Shown here: one piece after another, positions 30,758 through 38,454 of the stretch
Layout of the letters: every line of letters begins with the position of its first letter
Numbering within the stretch: the stretch's first letter is position 1
Assembly: GCA_900768545.1 (NCBI GenBank)
Contig: CAAGDD010000006.1
Span: 51,568-115,567 of the forward strand
Source: Clostridia bacterium
GTDB taxonomy: Bacteria > Bacillota > Clostridia > Christensenellales > UBA1242
Direction of reading: 5' to 3'
DNA: 64,000 bases
The notes under the pieces: model-generated
Told to the model about the DNA's origin: nothing
Database searches by the model: none
Seen by the model: the letters and a program-made list of their open reading frames with translations, nothing else
Position numbers and translations under genes: made by a program

Positions 30758-30860
30758 ATCGAACAATTTTTGAAAACAAACAAATTGAAAAAAATATTAT
30801 TTTAATTGGTTGAAAATATCAAAAAATTCAAAAATAACACATTTTTTAATAAAAATTAAC

Positions 30861-30890
30861 AAAAAAAAGCAAAAATTTTTGCTTTTTTTT
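30861..30890. terminator. Bidirectional terminator
   Basis: AGCAAAAATTTTTGCT palindrome with A-run and T-run, between the 222-aa gene and convergent sigH. Confidence 0.65.
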
Positions 30891-30946
30891 ATTTTTTATC
30901 AAATTTTTTAATAATTTTGTTTTTTTTAAATTATTGTTTAACAATT

Positions 30947-31540
30947 TTATTTTAATTTCAATTTCGAACGCAATTTTGTTTTTATTCTAAAAAGTGCGTT
31001 GTCAATGCTTTTGCTGCTTTGTCCAAGTTGTTGTGAAATTTCTTTATAAGAATATCCTTGAAGATAAAGTTTTAAAACTTTAAGTTCGCTTTCAGACAAA
31101 CAATCTTTGATAGTTTTTTCAAGATTTGAAAATTCTTCTTTGTCAATGACTTTTTCGGCTGGGGTGGTGTCTAAAATGAGTTCGACTGGAAAAAAGTCAA
31201 GATTGTCGTTGTCGTTTAAATGTGAAAAACTTTGAAGCGAAACGGCAGAAGAAAGTGGCTTGTTTTTGTTTGTGTTTGCACGCTTGATCGCTGTTTGAAT
31301 TTGATGTTTTATGCAAAGCACGGCAAAGGTTTTAAACGATGTATCTTTGTGAGCACTATAACCTTTGATCGCTTTATAAAGCCCGATCATTCCTTCTTGA
31401 ATCAAGTCTTCAAGATCTCCGCCGACGATAAAAAAGCCACGGGCGATTTTTACGACCATGTCCTTGTATCGAAGCAGAAGTTCGTTTTCTGCCCATTCAT
31501 CTCCGCTTTTGATTTTTTCGATCAATTCTTCGTCTGTCAA
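30947..31540 (-). CDS. sigH: RNA polymerase sigma factor of the SigH (Spo0H) type
   Basis: A 197-aa sigma-70 family protein. Region 2 shows LLRYKDMVVKIARGF, DLEDLIQEGMIGLYKAI and FAVLCIKHQIQTAIKRA. Region 4 shows LSESELKVLKLYLQGYSYKEI and a helix-turn-helix (SQQLGQSSKSIDNALFRIK). The start is TTG 31540 because AGGAGAAATAA lies just in front; an in-frame ATG 33 nt upstream has no ribosome site. In B. subtilis sigH follows mrnC, rlmB and rae1 (yacP); here the order mrnC-rlmB-sigH is kept with rae1 missing. SigH directs transition-phase and early sporulation genes in Bacillus; whether this organism sporulates cannot be judged here. Confidence 0.85.
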   Translation of the reverse strand: MTDEELIEKIKSGDEWAENELLLRYKDMVVKIARGFFIVGGDLEDLIQEGMIGLYKAIKGYSAHKDTSFKTFAVLCIKHQIQTAIKRANTNKNKPLSSAVSLQSFSHLNDNDNLDFFPVELILDTTPAEKVIDKEEFSNLEKTIKDCLSESELKVLKLYLQGYSYKEISQQLGQSSKSIDNALFRIKTKLRSKLKLK

Positions 31541-31602
31541 TTTATTTCTCCTAAAATTGGCTAAATTTTTCAAAAAAAATGGTGTTTTTTGTGATTTCTT
31601 TA

Positions 31603-32322
31603 TTATTTTTTAATTTCACGTTGGCGCACGATTTCATAAACAACAACAGCGGTCGCAACACTTGCGTTGAGAGAATTTACATTGCCTTTGAGTGGGAGAG
31701 AGATAATTCCGTCGCAATAATCACGAATAGATTGTTTAACACCGTTGCCTTCGCTGCCGATTACGACGCCGATAGGACCTGTGAGATTTTGAGAGTAAAT
31801 GCTTTCGCCACCAGTTTCAGAAACATAGATCCAAAGTCCTTTTTCTTTGAAAAAGTCGATGGCTTCTTTCAAATTTGTTACTCTTGCGATTTTCATATTT
31901 GAAATTGCGCCAGCACTTGTGCGAACAACTGTTTCGTTTACTTGGCAAGCGCGATTTTTTGGAATAACAATTCCGTCAACGCCGGCACATTCGCATGTTC
32001 GAATGATTGCTCCAAGATTGTGTGGGTCTTCAATTCCGTCCAAAAGCACAACAAAAGGATCGGCTTTTGTGTTTGACAAAATGTCTTCGAGCGAACAATA
32101 TTTAAAGTCAACAGTTTGGGCAATATAACCTTGGTGATGACCAGTTACGCTGAGTGGATCCATATTCTTTTTTGGCAAAAATTCGATACGAAGTTTGTTT
32201 CGTTTCGCCAAATTGATAACTTCGTCTTTTCTTGTTGCATAATTTTTGTCGATAATGATTTTGTTTATTGTTGTGCCATTTTTGATAGCTTCAACAACTT
32301 GATTTCTTCCTTCAATATTCAT
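31603..32322 (-). CDS. rlmB: 23S rRNA (guanosine-2'-O-)-methyltransferase, TrmH/SpoU family
   Basis: A 239-aa SPOUT methyltransferase. The N-terminal L30e-like substrate domain (about 1-75) begins IEGRNQVVEAI. The knot-forming SAM domain shows DGIEDPHNLGAIIRTCECAGV (motif 1), VIGSEGNGV (motif 2) and ISLPLKGNVNSLNASVATAVVVYE (motif 3), the full SpoU signature. The predicted target is G2251 of 23S rRNA (E. coli numbering), in line with RlmB. The start codon overlaps the mrnC end region (GGAGTAAAAA ribosome site contains the mrnC stop codon), so the two are translationally coupled. Part of the mrnC-rlmB-sigH unit. Confidence 0.93.
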   Translation of the reverse strand: MNIEGRNQVVEAIKNGTTINKIIIDKNYATRKDEVINLAKRNKLRIEFLPKKNMDPLSVTGHHQGYIAQTVDFKYCSLEDILSNTKADPFVVLLDGIEDPHNLGAIIRTCECAGVDGIVIPKNRACQVNETVVRTSAGAISNMKIARVTNLKEAIDFFKEKGLWIYVSETGGESIYSQNLTGPIGVVIGSEGNGVKQSIRDYCDGIISLPLKGNVNSLNASVATAVVVYEIVRQREIKK

Positions 32323-32325
32323 TTT

Positions 32326-32700
32326 TTACTCCAAATTTACAGAAATTTTTAAAATTTCGTCAAGTCTTTGTGTGTTTTGTGACAAATACAAAAAACCTAT
32401 CAATGCTTCAAAAGCGGTTGCTTTTTTGTATGTTTCTTCGTCAAAATTTTTTGCAGAATGCTTGCTATGACAATTTCGAGCGCGGCGAACAACATCTTGT
32501 TCTTCTTCGCTTAAAATTGGCAAAAGTTTTTCTAAAACTTCTTTTTGGTGGCGGGCATTGCAAAACTTTTTGGCTGTTTCGTGGTAGTTGTTAAGTTTGT
32601 TTTTTTGTCCCATTAAAACACATTTTCGCACATAGGCCGTGTGAATTGCGTCACCCATAAACGCCAAGGCGAGTGGGGACAGTTGATTCAAATTTTCCAT
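32326..32700 (-). CDS. mrnC: Mini-ribonuclease 3
   Basis: A 124-aa RNase III-fold protein without a dsRNA-binding domain. The motif LALAFMGDAIHTAYVR (about 9-24) carries the metal-binding Asp, and KKATAFEALIGFLYL (about 95-110) carries the second catalytic Glu. The helix with ARHQKEVLEKLL is typical of Mini-III. In B. subtilis MrnC matures the 23S rRNA 3' and 5' ends. Length and neighbours (rlmB downstream) fit exactly. Upstream is ychF on the same strand, 9 nt away, so a four-gene unit ychF-mrnC-rlmB-sigH is likely. Confidence 0.9.
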   Translation of the reverse strand: MENLNQLSPLALAFMGDAIHTAYVRKCVLMGQKNKLNNYHETAKKFCNARHQKEVLEKLLPILSEEEQDVVRRARNCHSKHSAKNFDEETYKKATAFEALIGFLYLSQNTQRLDEILKISVNLE

Positions 32701-32709
32701 AAAAATCCT

Positions 32710-33804
32710 TTAATTGTTGAATCTAAAAAGCACAACATCGCCGTCTTGAATGACATATTCTTTGCCTTCAATTCGAACCTTTCCTTTTTCTTTAGCTTTC
32801 AAAAAACTTCCGGCTTCGACAAGGTCGTCATAAGACACAACTTCGGCCTTGATAAAACCTTTTTCAAAATCGCTGTGAATTTTTCCTGCTGCTTGTGGGG
32901 CTTTTGTGCCTTTTGTGATCGTCCACGCTCTAACTTCTTTTTCGCCAGCGGTGAGATAACTCATAAGTCCCAAAAGGTCATAACTTGCAACAACAAGTTT
33001 TTCAAGACCCGATTGTTCGATGCCAAGTTCTTGTTTAAAAATATCGCGTTCGTCTTTGTCAAGCCCAACAATTTCTTCTTCGATTTTTGCTGACAAAACA
33101 ACAACTTTTGCGCCTTCTTTATCGGCGATTTCACGAACTTTTTTCACATAGTCACATTCTTCTTTTCCAATATCATCTTCACTGATATTTGCAACATAAA
33201 TGACAGGTTTTGCGGTCAAAAGTGAAAAGTTTTTCAAAAGTTTTTTCTCTTCGTCATTAAAATCCAAACATCTTACTTGCTTTCCTACTTCAAGTGCATC
33301 TTTGATTTTTGAAAGCATATTTACGCCCAAAAGCAAAGATTTGTCGCCGGTTTGTTTAGCAAGTTTTGAATTCTTTTCCAAAATCTTTGTTACTTGTTCA
33401 AGGTCGGCAAGAGCAAGTTCAGTTTCGATAGTTTCAATATCACGGGCGGGGTCGATCGAACCTGAAACGTGAATGATTTTTTCATTGTCGAAACATCTAA
33501 CAACATGCACGATCGCGTCAACTTCACGAATATGACTTAAAAATTTGTTTCCAAGACCTTCGCCGTGGCTCGCGCCAGCAACAAGACCAGCAATATCCAC
33601 AAATTCGATGCTTGCGTGTGTAATTTTTTGAGTGTTATACATTTCTCCCAAAACATCAAGGCGTTTGTCCGGAACATCAACGATGCCAACATTTGGTTCA
33701 ATTGTGCAAAATGGATAGTTTGCGCTTTCTGCGCCGGCTTCTGTTATTGCATTAAAAAGTGAGCTTTTGCCAACGTTTGGCAATCCTACAACTCCAATTT
33801 TCAT
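32710..33804 (-). CDS. ychF: Redox-regulated ATPase YchF (OBG family)
   Basis: A 364-aa Obg-type P-loop NTPase. G1 is GLPNVGKSS, followed by ESANYPFCTIEPNVG. G3 is DIAGLV, and a NISEDDIG region replaces the usual NKxD, consistent with the YchF/Ola1 preference for ATP over GTP. A coiled coil (about 130-200) and a C-terminal TGS domain (about 280-364) with AAGKIHSDFEKGFIKAEV complete the protein. It associates with ribosomes and affects stress tolerance in other bacteria. I use ATG 33804, which has GGAG 6 nt upstream, not the in-frame ATG 12 nt earlier, which overlaps that ribosome site. Confidence 0.93.
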   Translation of the reverse strand: MKIGVVGLPNVGKSSLFNAITEAGAESANYPFCTIEPNVGIVDVPDKRLDVLGEMYNTQKITHASIEFVDIAGLVAGASHGEGLGNKFLSHIREVDAIVHVVRCFDNEKIIHVSGSIDPARDIETIETELALADLEQVTKILEKNSKLAKQTGDKSLLLGVNMLSKIKDALEVGKQVRCLDFNDEEKKLLKNFSLLTAKPVIYVANISEDDIGKEECDYVKKVREIADKEGAKVVVLSAKIEEEIVGLDKDERDIFKQELGIEQSGLEKLVVASYDLLGLMSYLTAGEKEVRAWTITKGTKAPQAAGKIHSDFEKGFIKAEVVSYDDLVEAGSFLKAKEKGKVRIEGKEYVIQDGDVVLFRFNN

Positions 33805-33819
33805 TTTTATCTCCATTAT

Positions 33820-33864
33820 TACAAATTAAGAGAGATATCCAGTATCTCTCCAATTTGTTTTATT
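33820..33864 (-). terminator. Long hairpin after the 1405-aa gene
   Basis: On the - strand ACAAATT..GAGAGATA, loop CTGG, ATATCTCTC..AATTTGT makes a long stem, but no clear T-run follows. It may be a weak terminator or an mRNA 3' end stabiliser. Confidence 0.45.
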
Positions 33865-33875
33865 AAATTTTATTT

Positions 33876-36800
33876 TTACATTCCTCTGCCAGAATTTGAT
33901 GATTTGCTAGATTTTCCAGCTTTTTTTGATTTTGAAGTAAGTTTTCCAAAGAAACTCTTTTTTCTTTCAAATTCGGTGTTTGATTCCAAAATTTGTTGCA
34001 TTTCAAGTTTTTCAGCTTCTTCTTTTTCTCTAGCTTCTCTTGCTGCTTTTTCTTCTTTGGTTTCGCCAATTTCTTCCAACGAAACTTTTTCGATTTTTCC
34101 TTTCTTGCCTTTTTGGTCAACAACTTCTTTTTCAGTCTTTTGTTCTTCTTTTGGCAATTCTTTTTCTTTCTTTTCTTCAGCTTTTTCGGCAGGAGCAACT
34201 TCTTTTTGAGCTTCTTCTTGTTTGTCGGCTTCTTCAAGAGTTATATTTTTAAGTTCGCCGTCTTTTTGAACTTTTCTTGGTCTGCCACGCTTTTTCGCTG
34301 GCTTTTCAACAGGAATATTCTCATATCCTTCAATGGTGAGTTGTTCTGCATCATTTTCAGGTTTTTGTTCTTTTTGAGCAGTTTTTTTGCCTTTTGAAGG
34401 TTTTGGGGTTTCTTCTGCTTTTTCTTCAGTCACTTCAGCAGGTTTCTCTTCAGCTGTTTCAACAGGGTTTTCAGTTTCAATAGGCTTTTCTTCTTCGACT
34501 GGGGTGGCAGGAGTTTCTTCTGCTTCACCTTCGTTAAGGTTGAAGCCTACATCTTCCAAAGTCAAATTTGGATTGTTTGATTGCAAAATTTGCAATGCTT
34601 CTTCTTCGGCAGAAATTTCTTTTTCTGTTTCTTCAATGTTTGTTGCAACGATTTCTGTTCTTTCAAAAGGTTTGAAAATTTCGACAGGTGCAACTTCAGC
34701 TTGCTTTTCAGCAGGGAGTTGGGCGATAAGGTCTTTTTCTTGTTGTTCATAAAATTCAAGAAGTTTCATATTGCTTTGCAAGTCTTTATCTTTTTCAAAT
34801 TTTGCACGCGCCTGTTGATATTCGTCTGTACTTTTAAGTCGTTTAACAGAGTTCATTGCGAGATATTTATCTGGATTTTCATTGCAAAGTTTGATTTTTT
34901 GGTCAAAAACTTTATTGTTTTCATCTTTCAAAAATGAGCTAACAGATTCGGAGATGACTGCTTTGTCAGCATTTTCAAATTTGTTTAATGATTTAATTGT
35001 GGTAACAACATCAAAAGGTTTTTCGTTTGCTGCTGCAAGTTTTTGGCAAATATCATAAGATTCAGCCATAATTTCTTGTAAAGTTTTAGCTTGTTCAGTC
35101 AAAATTTTTGTGTATTTTTTGTCGTTTGCAGAGAGTGTATCACTGATTTCTTGTTTTTGATTGATGATGTTGTTCTTTTCTTCGATTTTTGCAACATTTT
35201 CAGCATAGACTGAATTTGTTTCAATTTCTTGAACTTGCTTCATCGCTTCTGCTTTGTCGGCTTCGTTTTTACTCTTTTGGGCCACAGTCAAAAGTTGGTC
35301 ACGCTTTAAAGAAAGTTCTTTAAATTCTTTGTTTTCTTCAAGAGCAAAAACTTCGTCGTTTAATTGCATAATCTCTTCAGTAATTTTGTTTTGTTCAGCA
35401 GCGTTTTGATCCTTCAATCCATTAATTAAATGGTATTTTTCGTCGGTTGAGAAATATCTAGTGTCCATAATAGTGTCAACGATTTCTTTTGGATAAGCAG
35501 GATTTGAAACAACACCGTTTTCGTCCAAACTTGATGCGCTTTTCAAAACTTGTTGTTTATAATCTTCAACATCAATGTTATATTCTTTTGCAAAAACTTT
35601 GTTCAATTGTTGTTGAGTAGTATTGAAATCATTGATCTTTGTTTCATACTTGTTATATTCTTTTACAAATGCACCCAAAGCAGGTGTTTCAAGTTTGCCG
35701 ATATTTCTCATCAATTCAGATGTTCCAACCGCATTTTTTGTGTAATCGTTTAAAGAGTTTTTAATTTCTTGAACTTCTTTCAATCTTTCTGGGATAGACA
35801 TTGTTTCAAGACGAACTTCATAAGCGTAAGATCTAAAATCATCTGCAAGTTGTTGAAGTTCTTTAACGCTTTTTTCGTTTTCAGTTCTTTCATTCAAAAG
35901 TTCTTTAACAGTCTTGTCTTTCTTTAATTGTTTAAGTCTTTTCTTTTGAGCGTCGTCAAGAGTTTCAAGGCTTGAAAGTTGGTCATATTCAGAAACAAGT
36001 GCATTTTTTGAAATTTCTGCATTACGATTGAGAAGTTCTTGGCGCTTTTGGGTGATATGCATAATTCTGTTTTGGGCAACTTCATATTTTTCAGAATATG
36101 TCATTGTGATATCATTTTGCAAATCTTTGAGTCTGTAACGATCTTTTGATCTTTCAAACTCTTTCTTTTTCATACTATCAGGCTTATCTTTTTTTTCAGC
36201 ACCTTTTGTAAGTTCGCCAATGGCTTCAACGACTGCTCCCCCGATTGCTGAAAGTGGGCTGAGAGCCAAAAGCATAAGTCCAACACCATAAAGGGCTGGG
36301 TTTAAAATTACGCCGCCAATAATTGCGAGCAAAATTCCAACTGTAGAAGATGAAACTCCAAAAATGTCGTTAAACAAGTGAAGTCCTTTCATATCCCAAG
36401 GCTTTTTCTCTTTCTTATTGTCTTTTTTGCCTTCGTCTTTCTTTTCGCCTTTGTCAGCAGGCTTGTCTTTGTCTTTTCCGTCATCAGGTTTTTCAGGAGC
36501 TTGATTTTCAGGTGCTGGTTGTTCTGGGTTTTGAACTTCTAGATCAGGTTGTTGTGGTTGTTCTGGAGTTTCTGGGTCTGTAGGATTTTCAGGATTTTCA
36601 GGGTTTGTAGGGTTTTCAGGATTTTCAGGGTCTGTAGGATTTACTGGATTTACAGGTGTTTCTGGATCGGTAGGATTTGTAGGATTTGTAGGATTTGTAG
36701 GATTTGGTTGTTCTGGATTTTGTCCGCCAGAAATAATTCCTTCTCTGCCGTCATCATTGATAGGTGGAATATTGTTTTTAGGATCTTTGTCTAAAGAAAC

Positions 36801-38093
36801 ATTAGAATTTGTAAAATCTTTAGATTCGTCAATAGTCTTTGAAAGTCCTGCGACAGTGTTAAGAGCATTGATAGTCGCAAACTTATCAAGTGAACGATTG
36901 TAAACGTTTTGTTTTCTTCCGTCAATATCCAATTTTGCGATAGGAACAACATTTTCAGTTCCTTCTGCCTTTTCGCCAAACTTTCTGCCCAAAATGTCTT
37001 GCATTTTTTTTATTAATGGTTTGTTTAAATTGAAATCGATATCAAGATTTACTCTTGTGACATTGTTTCCTTTTCCAGAACCTTTTTCTCTAAGGCCGAT
37101 ATACATCATTGAGTCAGTAAGGTCTGGGTTTGCTGCTTCAAGGTGAGCAGAATCAATTTCATAATATCTTGCTGTGCGATAATTTTTTTGAGTCGCTTCA
37201 TTTGTTGTTTGAAGATAAGCATAAGTTTTGCCGTCTTCAATTTTGAGATTTAAATATTGTTCTGATCCATCAGCGTTTATTACTTTTAAAGAGTGAAGTT
37301 CGACTTCATAGTTTTCTTCACTTGGAAGTTTTAGACAAATATCGTCGGCTGTTTCTTTGCCTTTTGAATTTGTTATATTTTTGTGTCTTTCAAGTTGGGT
37401 CAAAGCGATAAGAGTTGAAGAATATGCAGGTTCAACCTTATCAAATTCGCATTTTGATCCTGCGGTGAAACATTCTTTCAAAAGATTTGTGCTAACTGTG
37501 ATATCGAAGTGGTCTTCACAACGAAGTTTTGCAATTTTTCCTTCTGCGTTTTTGACTTGACAGCCAAGAGCAGAAAACATCATGGCGATATCTGTGCCGG
37601 CACCGCTGATTTTGATTTCTTCAAGTTGAAGACTTGATGAAAGTTTCATCTTTTCAATTGGATATTTTGAAAAGTTGTTATATCTTGTTTCGAGCGATTG
37701 TGGAAATTCAAATCCGCTATTGTTTTTCAAAAGGGTGTTTCTCAATTCGTCAGACATATATACAAAATATTGACCTTCTTGATTTTTTACGAAATAAGCA
37801 TCATTGTAATCTTTAGTAGGTTGGTCAACAATTGCAAGCACAATTTCATCTTCTGGCAAGCCTTCTTGTGGGCCAGCGTCAAGAACAGAAAAACTTTGAT
37901 TTGTTTTTGTTCCAATTTTTGTGGTATCAATTTCTTGAGAAACCATATAATTGTTGTCATCAAAATTTGTTTTCAAAGTGGTGCCTTTGATTTTTGATTT
38001 AAGTTTGTCGCCGAGTGGAATGATTGGAGCAGCAGCAATTTCTGCTTCACCATTTTTTGTTTCTTCGATTTTGATATCTTTTTGATCTTCCAT
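33876..38093 (-). CDS. 1405-aa protein with proline-rich linker, hydrophobic hairpin, coiled coil and acidic/basic tail
   Basis: The family is not recognised. The start is ATG 38093 with GGAGGAAGAA in front; an upstream in-frame ATG has no ribosome site. Order of parts: a mixed N-domain (1-445); a low-complexity linker of repeating NPTNPT / NPENPE / DPETP units (about 450-535) with a Lys/Asp-rich end; a hydrophobic region of two helices (about 578-620, GILLAIIGGVIL and VGLMLLALSPL); a long coiled-coil segment (about 640-1160, Lys/Glu/Gln/Leu heptads); and a tail (1200-1405) dominated by Glu, Lys, Pro and Ala. The tail contains a KKRGRPRKV patch (about 1268) that resembles an AT-hook. There is no signal peptide. 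It may be a membrane-linked scaffold or cytoskeletal-type protein. It is expressed from its own strong promoter, divergent from secA. Confidence 0.75.
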   Translation of the reverse strand: MEDQKDIKIEETKNGEAEIAAAPIIPLGDKLKSKIKGTTLKTNFDDNNYMVSQEIDTTKIGTKTNQSFSVLDAGPQEGLPEDEIVLAIVDQPTKDYNDAYFVKNQEGQYFVYMSDELRNTLLKNNSGFEFPQSLETRYNNFSKYPIEKMKLSSSLQLEEIKISGAGTDIAMMFSALGCQVKNAEGKIAKLRCEDHFDITVSTNLLKECFTAGSKCEFDKVEPAYSSTLIALTQLERHKNITNSKGKETADDICLKLPSEENYEVELHSLKVINADGSEQYLNLKIEDGKTYAYLQTTNEATQKNYRTARYYEIDSAHLEAANPDLTDSMMYIGLREKGSGKGNNVTRVNLDIDFNLNKPLIKKMQDILGRKFGEKAEGTENVVPIAKLDIDGRKQNVYNRSLDKFATINALNTVAGLSKTIDESKDFTNSNVSLDKDPKNNIPPINDDGREGIISGGQNPEQPNPTNPTNPTNPTDPETPVNPVNPTDPENPENPTNPENPENPTDPETPEQPQQPDLEVQNPEQPAPENQAPEKPDDGKDKDKPADKGEKKDEGKKDNKKEKKPWDMKGLHLFNDIFGVSSSTVGILLAIIGGVILNPALYGVGLMLLALSPLSAIGGAVVEAIGELTKGAEKKDKPDSMKKKEFERSKDRYRLKDLQNDITMTYSEKYEVAQNRIMHITQKRQELLNRNAEISKNALVSEYDQLSSLETLDDAQKKRLKQLKKDKTVKELLNERTENEKSVKELQQLADDFRSYAYEVRLETMSIPERLKEVQEIKNSLNDYTKNAVGTSELMRNIGKLETPALGAFVKEYNKYETKINDFNTTQQQLNKVFAKEYNIDVEDYKQQVLKSASSLDENGVVSNPAYPKEIVDTIMDTRYFSTDEKYHLINGLKDQNAAEQNKITEEIMQLNDEVFALEENKEFKELSLKRDQLLTVAQKSKNEADKAEAMKQVQEIETNSVYAENVAKIEEKNNIINQKQEISDTLSANDKKYTKILTEQAKTLQEIMAESYDICQKLAAANEKPFDVVTTIKSLNKFENADKAVISESVSSFLKDENNKVFDQKIKLCNENPDKYLAMNSVKRLKSTDEYQQARAKFEKDKDLQSNMKLLEFYEQQEKDLIAQLPAEKQAEVAPVEIFKPFERTEIVATNIEETEKEISAEEEALQILQSNNPNLTLEDVGFNLNEGEAEETPATPVEEEKPIETENPVETAEEKPAEVTEEKAEETPKPSKGKKTAQKEQKPENDAEQLTIEGYENIPVEKPAKKRGRPRKVQKDGELKNITLEEADKQEEAQKEVAPAEKAEEKKEKELPKEEQKTEKEVVDQKGKKGKIEKVSLEEIGETKEEKAAREAREKEEAEKLEMQQILESNTEFERKKSFFGKLTSKSKKAGKSSKSSNSGRGM
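36555..36735 (-). repeat. In-frame tandem repeat encoding Pro/Asn/Thr/Glu linker
   Basis: Short 9- and 18-nt units (variants of ggattttcagg and ggatttgtag on the + strand) repeat many times and stay in frame inside the 1405-aa gene. Such tracts can change length by slippage, altering linker length without frameshift. Confidence 0.8.
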
Positions 38094-38179
38094 TTCTTCC
38101 TCCAATGTTTTGCAAACAAAGATTGGTGTTAATGTTTTGCATATTTTGATAAGCAAACCTATATTATTTTGCTTACAAT

Positions 38180-38208
38180 AGTATAGCATATTTAGCGCAT
38201 ATTGTCAA
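38180..38208 (-). promoter_or_regulatory. Strong promoter of the 1405-aa gene
   Basis: On the - strand TTGACA (38203-38208), 17-nt spacer, TATACT (38180-38185). Confidence 0.85.
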
Positions 38209-38316
38209 TTACTGTCGTAAAAATAATATATTTGTTGCGTTTAAAATAATTTTTTCCAAAAACAATCAAAAAATCATCAAAAATGCTATTATTTTGCGAG
38301 TTTTTATCACTTTTAC

Positions 38317-38345
38317 TTGAATTTTTTATTTATTTTTGTTATTAT
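38317..38345 (+). promoter_or_regulatory. Promoter of secA
   Basis: TTGAAT (38317-38322), 17-nt spacer, TATTAT (38340-38345); about 110 nt upstream of the secA ATG, leaving a long AT-rich leader in which I see no clear riboswitch or arrest peptide. Confidence 0.55.
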
Positions 38346-38454
38346 TGAAATTGCAAGAATGGGCAAAAATTGTTTTGCTCGATTATTTTGAGCTTTTTAA
38401 ATCAAAAGTTTTTAAAGATTTTTGGGCTCAAAAACAAAAAATGGGAGAAAAAAT

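Noticed and set aside
36555..36735. Regular short repeats that could suggest a CRISPR array
   Set aside because: Units are 9-18 nt, in frame, without unique spacers, and lie inside a coding region.
36549..36794. 81-aa frame on the + strand rich in Cys, Arg, Ile and Phe
   Set aside because: It is the antisense reading of the Pro/Asn/Glu repeat linker of the 1405-aa gene, with no ribosome site.
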